From Shimia litoralis (lineage in GTDB: Bacteria > Pseudomonadota > Alphaproteobacteria > Rhodobacterales > Rhodobacteraceae): a stretch of DNA of 64,000 nt. The position numbers and the translations under genes were made by a program. The stretch covers positions 1-64,000 of the forward strand of contig NZ_SULI01000004.1 of the NCBI RefSeq assembly GCF_005518135.1, in the 5' to 3' direction. Below, one piece after another: positions 39,120-46,745 of this stretch (positions are counted from its first letter, which is position 1; each line of letters opens with the position of its first letter). A model generated the notes under the pieces. That model saw only the letters and a program-made list of their open reading frames with translations. It made no database searches and was not told the DNA's origin.

Positions 39120-39887
39120 ATGCTTAATTCGATTACATACGGCACCCGCACCGACCAACCCGATCTTCTTATTGTTCATGGCCTTTATGGCTCTGGGCGC
39201 AACTGGGGCGCTATCGCCAAACGCCTTGCCACAGGACGCAGGATTGTCTCGGTGGATCAGCGCAACCATGGTCTAAGCCCTTGGTACAGCACCAATGGAT
39301 ACGACGACATGGCCAATGATCTGGCCGAAGTTATCCAAGCCCAAGGCGCACCAATGGACGTGATGGGGCACTCAATGGGGGGCAAGGCCGCGATGGTACT
39401 CGCGCTCAAGCACCCCGAGTTGGTCAATCGGCTGATTGTGGCGGATATTGCGCCAGTGTCCTATGCCCACTCGCAAACCCAGCACATCGATGCCATGCGG
39501 CAAGTCAATTTGGACACAGTCGAAAAACGTTCGCATGCCCTCGACCAGCTTGCGGCACACGTCGATGATCCCACCTTGCGCAGCTTTTTCACGCAGTCTC
39601 TTGATATCAAAGAAAAGCGCTGGAGGCTCAACCTTGATGTGCTCGAAGCCGAGATGCCCAAAATCATTGGATTTCCAGATGTGCAGGGAACCTTTGAGCA
39701 CCCGACCCTATTCTTGTCAGGTGCAGAGTCAGATTATGTGATGCCGGACCACCGGCCCGTCATCAAACAGCACTTCCCGAAAGCACGCTTTGCCAAAATC
39801 ACAGGTGCCGGACATTGGCTGCATGCCGAAAAACCAAAAGAATTTGTGCTTTCCGTCGGCGCTTGGCTTGACCGCAGCCAAGCCTAA
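39120..39887 (+). CDS. Alpha/beta-fold hydrolase (YbfF-like esterase)
   Basis: 255 residues from ATG 39120; a GTG 12 codons earlier (39084) has a closer purine-rich leader and is possible. The alpha/beta-hydrolase oxyanion loop is LIVHGLYGSGRNW, the nucleophile elbow MDVMGHSMGGKAA (Ser), and the catalytic His in ITGAGHWLHAEKP. The order and size match YbfF-type esterases acting on short acyl esters or acyl-CoA. No signal peptide, so cytoplasmic. Natural substrate unknown. Confidence 0.87.
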   Translation: MLNSITYGTRTDQPDLLIVHGLYGSGRNWGAIAKRLATGRRIVSVDQRNHGLSPWYSTNGYDDMANDLAEVIQAQGAPMDVMGHSMGGKAAMVLALKHPELVNRLIVADIAPVSYAHSQTQHIDAMRQVNLDTVEKRSHALDQLAAHVDDPTLRSFFTQSLDIKEKRWRLNLDVLEAEMPKIIGFPDVQGTFEHPTLFLSGAESDYVMPDHRPVIKQHFPKARFAKITGAGHWLHAEKPKEFVLSVGAWLDRSQA

Positions 39888-39910
39888 AACCCATCGCGCC
39901 AAGGAATTGC

Positions 39911-40096
39911 TTACTCTTCCGAGTACAGCTTCTTCGCGATGATCCATGTCACTGGGAAAGACACGATAAAGCCGATCAAAGCAGACATCGCCACAGGCAT
40001 CATGGTGTCATATCCAGCCACCAAGGCAAAAACCATCGCGCTCCCGGCCAAGGTCGAACCGATGAAAAGGTGCAAAATAAAAGCAAGCCGTAGCAT
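39911..40096 (-). CDS. Tiny two-pass membrane protein
   Basis: 61 residues with two hydrophobic segments, LAFILHLFIGSTLAGSAMVFAL and MSALIGFIVSFPVTWIIA, then KKLYSEE. This matches a small Rhodobacteraceae protein often labelled 'CTP synthetase' in databases by error; nothing in it resembles PyrG. It may be a membrane-bound accessory peptide. Starts 1 nt after the stop of the ORF upstream (TGATATG), suggesting coupling if that ORF is real. Confidence 0.72.
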   Translation of the reverse strand: MLRLAFILHLFIGSTLAGSAMVFALVAGYDTMMPVAMSALIGFIVSFPVTWIIAKKLYSEE

Positions 40097-40097
40097 A

Positions 40098-40301
40098 TCA
40101 AGTCTCTCGTTTAGGCATTTTCAAAGGTGCCATACCGCGTCTTGAACGCACCTGTATTTGATCTGCGTCAGAAAGATGGGTTTTTCGCATATCTTTGCGC
40201 GACAGCCCGCCCCACACGAGGTTAGATACTCCTCCGCCCAGCTGGGACAGGCGCGTTGAGCTGGCGTCTTCAACAACTTCAGAGACGCTTGAAGCCCCCA
40301 T
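40098..40301 (-). CDS. Possible small protein upstream of the tiny membrane protein
   Basis: 67 codons from ATG 40301. The sequence starts MGASSVSEVVEDAS and has a basic C-terminal half. The stop is followed after 1 nt by the start codon of the next gene. No clear ribosome-binding site and no recognised family, so I cannot tell whether it is translated. The alternative is leader sequence. Confidence 0.3.
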   Translation of the reverse strand: MGASSVSEVVEDASSTRLSQLGGGVSNLVWGGLSRKDMRKTHLSDADQIQVRSRRGMAPLKMPKRET

Positions 40302-40326
40302 TTGTACACAACCCAAATAAATTTGC

Positions 40327-40350
40327 TTGTCAAACGCCCAATTTTGACAA
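40327..40350 (+). promoter_or_regulatory. 24-bp palindrome overlapping a -35 element, before the M24 gene
   Basis: TTGTCAAA (40327-40334) and TTTGACAA (40343-40350) are perfect 8-bp arms around an 8-nt spacer. The right arm includes TTGACA (40344-40349), which could be the -35 of the M24 gene promoter, with TCAAAT about 18 nt on as a weak -10. A repressor here would block the promoter. The GntR regulator encoded at 42762 in the same unit is the natural candidate, by inference. Confidence 0.6.
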
Positions 40351-40419
40351 AATGTCGGTACACGACCTCAAATCCCATGACTGTTGTGCACAACACCCCA
40401 TTCTCTGAAAGGCGCTGCG

Positions 40420-41604
40420 ATGACTGACAAAGACATTCCCTTCAGCACACAAGAATATCATCGCCGCATTGCCAAAACGCGACACGCAATGCAGGCAGCT
40501 GGCATTGAACTGCTTTTCGTCACCGACCCGTCGAACCAGGCATGGCTGACCGGATACGACGGTTGGTCATTTTATGTACACCAGGGGGTGTTGCTTTCGC
40601 TTGATTCTGATCCGATCTGGTGGGGGCGATATATGGACAGCATTGGTGCCAAACGCACCTGCTGGATGGACGACACCTGCATCCACGGGTACGGCGACCA
40701 ATTCGTGCAATCGACAGATCGCCATCCAATGCAACCTCTTGCGGATTTGGTTAAGTCCCTTGGCAAAGGCTCTGCCCGTATTGGGGTTGAGATGGAGAAC
40801 TATTACTATTCCGCCAAAGCGCATTCGGTTCTCACCAGCAATCTTCCAGATGCGCGGTTTGTGGATGCCACCGCATTGGTGAACTGGCAACGGCTGATCA
40901 AATCAGAGGAAGAAATCCACTTTATCCGCAAGGCAGCCCGCATTTCCGAAAAGGTCATGCATACCGCGATCGATCGTGCAGCACCGGGTGTGCGCAAGAA
41001 CGAACTGGTGGCTGACATCTATCACGCAGGATTAACGGGCGTGGATGACATTTGGGGCGACTACCCAGCAATCGTGCCATTGACCCCTTCGGGGCTGGAT
41101 GCCACTGCGGCACATCTGACGTGGAACGGCGCGCCCATGCGCGCCGGCGAGGCGACGTTCTTTGAGCTTTCCGGCTGTTATCGACGCTATCACGCCCCGC
41201 TGTGCCGCACGGTTTATCTTGGAACACCGCCACAGGACATGCGCGATGCCGAGCAAGCCCAACTTGAGGGGATCGCAGCCGGCCTTGAGGCCGCACGCGC
41301 AGGCAACCGCACCTGTGATATCGCAAATGCTTTTATCGACGTCCTCAAAAAACATGGCATCCACCGCGAAGGCCGGTGTGGGTATCCTATCGGACTAAGT
41401 TATCCACCAGATTGGGGCGAACGCACAGCATCCATCAGAAGCGAAGACACCACCATCCTTGAACCCGGCATGACCTTTCACTTCATGCCTGCACTTTGGA
41501 TGGACACATGGGGACTTGAGACCACCGAAACCATTCTGATTCAACCCAACGGCGCCGCCGAGACGCTTTGTAATGTGGACCGAAAATTGTTTTCAAAGGA
41601 CTAG
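40420..41604 (+). CDS. M24-family hydrolase resembling ectoine hydrolase (DoeA/EutD)
   Basis: 394 residues from ATG 40420 after GAAAGG. Two-domain creatinase/aminopeptidase P fold. The N-terminal domain has VTDPSNQAWLTGYDGWSFYV, and the catalytic domain runs from about 170. My recollection of DoeA has the same LTGYDGWSFYVHQ and the C-terminal PIGLSYPPDWGERT and TFHFMPALWMD. DoeA opens the ectoine ring to N-acetyl-diaminobutyrate. The metal ligands of true peptidases are largely replaced, as in DoeA. The next gene is an M20 deacylase, which fits release of the acyl group. Ectoine itself is not certain; the usual transporter and transaminase genes are absent. Confidence 0.75.
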   Translation: MTDKDIPFSTQEYHRRIAKTRHAMQAAGIELLFVTDPSNQAWLTGYDGWSFYVHQGVLLSLDSDPIWWGRYMDSIGAKRTCWMDDTCIHGYGDQFVQSTDRHPMQPLADLVKSLGKGSARIGVEMENYYYSAKAHSVLTSNLPDARFVDATALVNWQRLIKSEEEIHFIRKAARISEKVMHTAIDRAAPGVRKNELVADIYHAGLTGVDDIWGDYPAIVPLTPSGLDATAAHLTWNGAPMRAGEATFFELSGCYRRYHAPLCRTVYLGTPPQDMRDAEQAQLEGIAAGLEAARAGNRTCDIANAFIDVLKKHGIHREGRCGYPIGLSYPPDWGERTASIRSEDTTILEPGMTFHFMPALWMDTWGLETTETILIQPNGAAETLCNVDRKLFSKD

Positions 41605-41608
41605 GCCC

Positions 41609-42790
41609 ATGGACCGCCTGACACGTACAAAAGACATCCTGCGCGATCTTGTGGCCATCCCAAGCGTGTCATCCGACAGCAACCTTGAAGTGATTTCATA
41701 CGCGCGGAACATTCTTGAAGACTGCGGCGCGCATGTCGACGTGGCGCATGCGCCCTGTGGTACCAAGGCGAACCTATTTGCCACAATCGGCCCGATGGTG
41801 AATGGCGGGACCGTGTTGTCTGGGCATTCAGATGTGGTGCCCGTCAGCGATCAACTTTGGCAAAGTGATCCTTTTGCGATGCAAGAGCGGGATGGCAAAC
41901 TTTTTGGCCGCGGCACCTGCGATATGAAAGGATTCATCGCGGCAGTGCTTGCACTGGCACCAGAGTTTGCCAAACACGTCGACCGACGCCCGATCCATGT
42001 CGCCCTGACCTATGACGAGGAAATCGGTTGCATTGGCGCACAACACCTTGCGCAAGTTCTAAATGCCCAAGGTCTCAGGCCCGATGTCGCGATTATCGGC
42101 GAACCCACAGAAATGCGCATTGTCGAAGGCCACAAGGGATGTTGCGAATATTCCACACATTTTACCGGTTTGGCTGGCCACGGATCAGCCCCGGATATGG
42201 GGGTAAATGCCGTTGAAGTTGCCGCGCGCTATGTCAACAAGTTGCTGGACCTCAAATCTGCGCTGCGCGCCATGACCCCGAAATCCAGCCAATTCACGCC
42301 CCCATGGACCACGATTAATGTTGGGGCGCTGCATGGTGGCGTCGCCCACAATGTAATCGCATCGAGCGCGCAACTTGACTGGGAAATGCGCCCAGTACGC
42401 CCCTCGGACGCCGAATTCGTAAAAAACGAGCTTCAGAAGTTCTGTGATGCACACCTGCTGCCAGACATGCGTGCGGTGTGGCCGGACGCGTCTATCAATC
42501 TTGAAACCATCGCCGAGGTCGCAGGCCTTGACCCAACCCCCTCGAACGAGGCGCGGCGCATCGTCGGTGAACTGACGGGGGCAAATGACACACATCTGGT
42601 TGCGTTTGGCACCGAAGGCGGTATTTTCCAAGCCCTTGGCATGGATGTGGTGGTCTGTGGCCCGGGTTCAATTGATCAGGCGCACAAACCGGATGAATAC
42701 CTTGCGATTGACCAATTGCAGACATGCCTGAATTTCCTAGAGACACTCGCGAGGTCCCTACGTGACATCCAAGCCCCTTCTTCCGAGTGA
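41609..42790 (+). CDS. M20-family deacylase, ArgE-like (acetylornithine deacetylase type)
   Basis: 393 residues from ATG 41609, after AAAGGA and 4 bp past the upstream stop. Zinc-site motifs of the M20 fold are present: VLSGHSDVVP (His-Ser-Asp), GRGTCDMKGFIAA (bridging Asp), and LTYDEEIGC (catalytic Glu-Glu), followed by IIGEPTEMR. It most resembles acetylornithine deacetylases. Next to the M24 gene it may remove the acyl group from the ring-opened product, standing in for the M14-type DoeB. A conventional arginine-pathway role is less likely here, but possible. The 3' end overlaps the GntR gene by 29 bp. Confidence 0.85.
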   Translation: MDRLTRTKDILRDLVAIPSVSSDSNLEVISYARNILEDCGAHVDVAHAPCGTKANLFATIGPMVNGGTVLSGHSDVVPVSDQLWQSDPFAMQERDGKLFGRGTCDMKGFIAAVLALAPEFAKHVDRRPIHVALTYDEEIGCIGAQHLAQVLNAQGLRPDVAIIGEPTEMRIVEGHKGCCEYSTHFTGLAGHGSAPDMGVNAVEVAARYVNKLLDLKSALRAMTPKSSQFTPPWTTINVGALHGGVAHNVIASSAQLDWEMRPVRPSDAEFVKNELQKFCDAHLLPDMRAVWPDASINLETIAEVAGLDPTPSNEARRIVGELTGANDTHLVAFGTEGGIFQALGMDVVVCGPGSIDQAHKPDEYLAIDQLQTCLNFLETLARSLRDIQAPSSE

Positions 42791-43457
42791 TCCTGCGGAT
42801 CAACTGTCGGTCCAAGATCGCCGCGATGCAATGCACCACGCCATTCGCAAGCGTATCTGCCTTTTGGAATACCCTCCCGGCGCGCGCCTGTCTGAAACAG
42901 AACTCGCACAGGAATTCGGCACCAGCAGAACTCCCCTGCGCAGGGTGCTGGCCAGATTGGAAGACGAAGGGCTTGTGCAATCTGTGCACGGGGTTGGCAC
43001 GCTTGTGACCGACGCCGACATTCACGAGCTTGAGCATGTATATCAACTGCGCGTCGAACTGACTGCACTTCCGGCGCGCCTTGATCCAAGATTGCCTGAC
43101 GCGGCGTTTATGCAAAAACTGGATAACTTCATCATGCAAAGCGCCAAAATCATTGATCACGGCACACCGCTCGAGTTTACAGAATTTGACATGGACGTGT
43201 TTCAATTCCTCTTGCAGCTGACAGGGAATGCCCCACTCAGAGAAACACTCGAACGGCTGTACTATCAAACAAAACGCTTGTGGCTTTGGGCGGCTATCAA
43301 CGCCAAGCTGGATTTGGTTGGCGAGTTTCGCATCTTTCATCACGAGCTTGAGGCCCTACAACACGCGCTCAGATCACATGACCTTGACGCGGCAGCCCGC
43401 ATCCAAAGCGCTCACATATCTATGAGCTTCAAGCGCCTTTTTCAAAAAATCAAATAA
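42762..43457 (+). CDS. GntR-family regulator (FadR/FCD subfamily)
   Basis: 231 residues from GTG 42762, overlapping the M20 gene by 29 bp; ATG 42831 is an alternative that would trim 23 residues. The winged HTH is PPGARLSETELAQEFGTSRT (about 40-60), followed by LEDEGLVQSVHGVGT. The effector domain (about 90-225) is all-helical, with FDMDVFQFLLQLTGN and later FHHELEALQHALRSHD, of FCD type. It probably represses the M24-M20-gntR unit through the palindrome at 40327 until a substrate intermediate binds. Ectoine operons usually use the MocR-type EnuR, which this is not. Confidence 0.88.
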   Translation: MTSKPLLPSDPADQLSVQDRRDAMHHAIRKRICLLEYPPGARLSETELAQEFGTSRTPLRRVLARLEDEGLVQSVHGVGTLVTDADIHELEHVYQLRVELTALPARLDPRLPDAAFMQKLDNFIMQSAKIIDHGTPLEFTEFDMDVFQFLLQLTGNAPLRETLERLYYQTKRLWLWAAINAKLDLVGEFRIFHHELEALQHALRSHDLDAAARIQSAHISMSFKRLFQKIK

Positions 43458-43527
43458 TAACAAAGCTATGATGCCCGCGCCTGCACATTCCAGACACGGT
43501 CAGGTTTTGACTTTTCATACCTTAGTA

Positions 43528-43565
43528 AAAGAATCGGAATTGACTTTCCTGATTCTTTAAGTCAA
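43528..43565 (+). promoter_or_regulatory. Two overlapping inverted repeats before the metal-uptake cluster
   Basis: AAAGAATC (43528-43535) and GATTCTTT (43551-43558) form one perfect 8-bp inverted repeat. TTGACTT (43540-43546) and AAGTCAA (43559-43565) form another, perfect over 7 bp. TTGACT is also a plausible -35. They lie 156-193 bp upstream of the Cys-rich ORF, in a 263-bp gap (43458-43720) with no other clear gene. Binding by an iron-responsive regulator (Fur, Irr, RirA) is inference; the sites do not match the consensus of any of these that I can recall. Confidence 0.5.
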
Positions 43566-43720
43566 CTTATGCGAAGTGTTTGGGGTGACCCAATTCGTCG
43601 CTTTAAACACCTCGCAACAGTTGCACCTCGGTCTGGCTGGTATCTCGATCATGATCGGATGCTAATGTTCAAATTGATGCGCACCCGATACATCGACCTT
43701 AAGCCACCGGAGCAAAGTCC

Positions 43721-44218
43721 GTGAACGATAACAACACTTCCCGGGGCGGCGCCTCTGTTGGCTACCTTTCGAACCTGAGCGACATCGAACATCTTGCGGT
43801 TCGGTATTTACGGCTTTGGTGCGATGGCGCGGCAGGCAAACATCAATTGGAGCACGATTTTCACCTCGCTTTGGGTGTGGGCCATGGAACGCGTGCCACG
43901 CATTGCCTCGCCGAGATCTGCGAGCTGTGCACACAACACGGACGCCGTCCACTTGTGCGTCATCAGATCAGCTGCAGATGCCTTGGGGCCGATGAAAGCT
44001 GTTTTGCCAACTTTGTGAGCGCGGCAGCTGAGGGTCAACACGAAGATGCTGCCCTGATTGCGACGCTTCTTGTCCGCGCTGACTATGCCATCGGGCTGGC
44101 CGATCTCGCCCGTGAATTTGGCCTCGCCCTCAAGCGTATTTCACCCCAATCACTCCCCAAGAGCCGTTCCCGCTCTCAGGTACGTGCGTCATCCCCATTT
44201 CCTCATCTCATCCACTAA
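43721..44218 (+). CDS. Cysteine-rich protein of unknown function
   Basis: 165 residues from GTG 43721, with GGAG about 8 nt upstream. Six cysteines, two as Cys-x-x-Cys (ICELCTQ) and three in HQISCRCLGADESCFANFV. This could bind a metal or an iron-sulfur cluster, but no family is recognised. The C-terminal 40 residues are Ser/Arg/Pro-rich. It lies 11 bp before the first imelysin gene and is probably co-transcribed, so a role in metal homeostasis is likely by association only. Confidence 0.6.
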   Translation: MNDNNTSRGGASVGYLSNLSDIEHLAVRYLRLWCDGAAGKHQLEHDFHLALGVGHGTRATHCLAEICELCTQHGRRPLVRHQISCRCLGADESCFANFVSAAAEGQHEDAALIATLLVRADYAIGLADLAREFGLALKRISPQSLPKSRSRSQVRASSPFPHLIH

Positions 44219-44229
44219 GGACCCTAAAA

Positions 44230-45486
44230 ATGACCCGCTATTTGACGACAACTGCCCTTTGTTTGTTGGGCACATCTGCCTTGGCAGACATTCGCAGCGA
44301 TGTGCTGGAAAACTATTCGAATATCGCCGAAGCGAAATATGCCGACAGCCTGTCAACTGCGCGTACGCTTCAATCTGCGGTGGACACACTGATTGCTGAT
44401 CCATCAGAGGCAAACCTGCAATCCGCAAAATCTGCGTGGCTGGCCGCGCGCGTGCCATATCAGCAGACCGAAGTATACCGCTTTGGCAATGCAATCGTTG
44501 ACGATTGGGAAGGCAAAGTGAACGCCTGGCCCCTCGACGAAGGCCTGATCGACTATGTCGACGCCTCGTATGGTGGCCCGTCAGATGAAAACGAACTGGC
44601 CGTTCTGAACGTCATCGCGACGCCAAAATTTGCGCTGTCGGGTAAGGACGTTGACGCAACAGACATCACACCGGCCCTTCTTGAAGGAGCTCTGCACGAA
44701 GCAGATGGTGTCGAAGCAAATGTTGCCACCGGATATCACGCCATCGAATTCTTGCTCTGGGGTCAGGATTTGAACGGCACGGACCATGGCGCGGGCGCCC
44801 GCCCATGGACAGATTACGCAATGGGTGAGGCTTGTACCGGAGGTCACTGTGATCGACGCGGTGCGTATCTGAAAGCCGCCACAGAATTGCTGGTCAGCGA
44901 TCTGGAATGGATGAGCGCACAATGGGCCGAGGGCGGCGACGCACGGTCCACTGTCATGGCGGACAATACAGCAGGTATTGCCACGATCCTCACCGGTATG
45001 GGCAGTTTGTCCTATGGCGAGCAAGCTGGCGAACGAATGCGCCTTGGCCTGATGTTGAATGACCCAGAAGAAGAGCATGACTGCTTCTCTGACAACACCC
45101 ACAACAGCCACTACTATGATGGATTGGGCGTTCAGAACGTGTACCTCGGAAGCTATACCCGCATAGATGGCTCGACCGTTTCCGGTGTCTCGCTTTCAGA
45201 GCTGGTGGCCGCAACCGACCCTGCGCTTGATGCCGAAATGCAGAGCAAGCTTTCGACAACCATGCGTGAACTGGGTGAAATCAAAACATCCGCTGAGGCT
45301 GGTTTTTCATACGATCAGATGCTGGCCGCCGGCAATGCCGCGGGAGAAGAGTTGGTCATGGGCGGTGTGAATGCCCTCATTGATCAAACCCGCAGCATCG
45401 AACGTGTAGTCAAAGCACTGGGCGCATCCCAGATCGAAATCGAAGGCTCTGACAGCCTGGATAACCCGGGTGCCGTGTTCGAATAA
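44230..45486 (+). CDS. Imelysin-family protein, IrpA-like (periplasmic iron-associated)
   Basis: 418 residues with a signal peptide (residues 1-19, cleaved near SALA/D). The imelysin (M75) fold includes the GxHxxE motif in ATGYHAIEFLLWGQD (His170, Glu173). The second half (about 280-418) repeats the helical layout, including NVYLGSYTRIDGSTVSG, as in IrpA. Known members bind iron or haem in uptake systems such as EfeO, or are induced by iron starvation. First secreted protein of the cluster; AAGGA precedes the ATG. The porin and di-haem genes follow. Confidence 0.9.
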   Translation: MTRYLTTTALCLLGTSALADIRSDVLENYSNIAEAKYADSLSTARTLQSAVDTLIADPSEANLQSAKSAWLAARVPYQQTEVYRFGNAIVDDWEGKVNAWPLDEGLIDYVDASYGGPSDENELAVLNVIATPKFALSGKDVDATDITPALLEGALHEADGVEANVATGYHAIEFLLWGQDLNGTDHGAGARPWTDYAMGEACTGGHCDRRGAYLKAATELLVSDLEWMSAQWAEGGDARSTVMADNTAGIATILTGMGSLSYGEQAGERMRLGLMLNDPEEEHDCFSDNTHNSHYYDGLGVQNVYLGSYTRIDGSTVSGVSLSELVAATDPALDAEMQSKLSTTMRELGEIKTSAEAGFSYDQMLAAGNAAGEELVMGGVNALIDQTRSIERVVKALGASQIEIEGSDSLDNPGAVFE

Positions 45487-45567
45487 CGCGCCACCTCCTT
45501 CTCTAAACTGATAAGCAGCCAGCCCATAGCCAGCAGACTTTTCACTTTCTAAACAAGTAGTAAGATC

Positions 45568-46584
45568 ATGAAAAAGACACTGACTATGGCGCTGGCCTCC
45601 AGCGCCTCAATTCTGTTGTATGCAAATGCAGGCTATACACAGGAATCTTCTCGTTTCACGTGGGATGGGGAAATCGAACTCGGCTACGAGTCCGTCTATG
45701 ATTCAGACGCGGCCGCAAATGAAGTGAACGATCCCTATCTCTTCATCGAGCTGAATGGCGAATTCGCAGTATCCGACAGCGTCTCCTTCTTCGGAGGCCT
45801 AACGCTTGAAGAGATGACAGGCCCAAGCAACGGTGTGAGGGATCTGGGAATGTATTTCCACGAGTTGGGCATGAGGTTCAATGCAGGTGCGGCAACGTTT
45901 AGCATTGGTAAATTCCACCCCCAATTTGGGGCAGCATGGGATGAAACCGCCGGTTTCTTTGGTGGGACCATCGCCGAAGACTATGAATTGGTTGAAAAAA
46001 TCGGGGGCGCTGTTGACTATGACATGGGTCAAAACGGGGTCCTGTCTTTCGCATTGTTCTATGCTGACGACACAGTCCTCAGCGAGTCGGCGTTTCACAA
46101 CCGCGGACGCAACACGACCGCTGCAGGTGGCGCGGGCAATACGGGGCAACTTGATAACGCCTCGCTGCAATGGGCCAACGAATATGGCGATACACGCGTT
46201 CTTGCCGGTCTAAGATATCAGTCGGCTGGCATTGGAAACGTATCGGATGAGACCGGCGCAGTTGTCGGTCTTGGCCATTCGTTCGGCAGCGGTTTTGACT
46301 TTTACGGTGAGGTCGCCGCATTTGATGGCTATGAAGGCACATCGGACGATGCCACCTATGTGACGATGAACCTTGCGTATACCCTCGGACAGGCGACCAC
46401 CCTATCGGGGACATATGTACACCGCGACCTGGATAGCCGTGGCGTATTGGAAGGTGTTTCCGTGGGCGTCGAGTATGAATTCCAAAACAATATGACCATC
46501 GGGGCAGCACTTGCTACAAACGACGACAATGGCGTGCGCGATAACATCTTCGGCGTAAACCTTGTTTTGGGTTTGGGCGGCTAA
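45568..46584 (+). CDS. Outer-membrane porin-like beta-barrel protein
   Basis: 338 residues with a signal peptide (about 1-24, ending YANAGYT). The rest is strand-rich, with alternating Gly/aromatic segments (FTWDGEIELGYESVYDSD, then FSIGKFHPQFGAAWDETAG). The C-terminus INFGVNLVLGLGG-like ending lacks the terminal Phe of many porins. It probably allows passage of the iron chelate or ion served by the neighbouring imelysins. It could equally be a general porin. Expressed from its own or the imelysin promoter (81-bp gap). Confidence 0.75.
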   Translation: MKKTLTMALASSASILLYANAGYTQESSRFTWDGEIELGYESVYDSDAAANEVNDPYLFIELNGEFAVSDSVSFFGGLTLEEMTGPSNGVRDLGMYFHELGMRFNAGAATFSIGKFHPQFGAAWDETAGFFGGTIAEDYELVEKIGGAVDYDMGQNGVLSFALFYADDTVLSESAFHNRGRNTTAAGGAGNTGQLDNASLQWANEYGDTRVLAGLRYQSAGIGNVSDETGAVVGLGHSFGSGFDFYGEVAAFDGYEGTSDDATYVTMNLAYTLGQATTLSGTYVHRDLDSRGVLEGVSVGVEYEFQNNMTIGAALATNDDNGVRDNIFGVNLVLGLGG

Positions 46585-46604
46585 GCAACAACAACGCTAG
46601 GTCT

Positions 46605-46629
46605 GGGCCATGTATTTCTTGCATGGCCC
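46605..46629 (+). terminator. Hairpin after the porin gene
   Basis: GGGCCATG (46605-46612) pairs with CATGGCCC (46622-46629) across a 9-nt loop. No T-run follows, so termination is uncertain; an attenuator or mRNA-stability element is equally possible. Confidence 0.35.
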
Positions 46630-46745
46630 TATCCGACAAAAACAGTAAGGAACCTCTGGCAATCTTGAAATGACAGGCGTATATATTGCGCGAGACGCGA
46701 GTCTATTGCGCCTTGGCCTGAGCTGGTAACGCCGATGAGGTTCCT

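Noticed and set aside
40420-41604. Naming the M24 protein doeA
   Set aside because: Similarity is strong by memory, but the partner gene, regulator and missing transporter differ from known ectoine operons.
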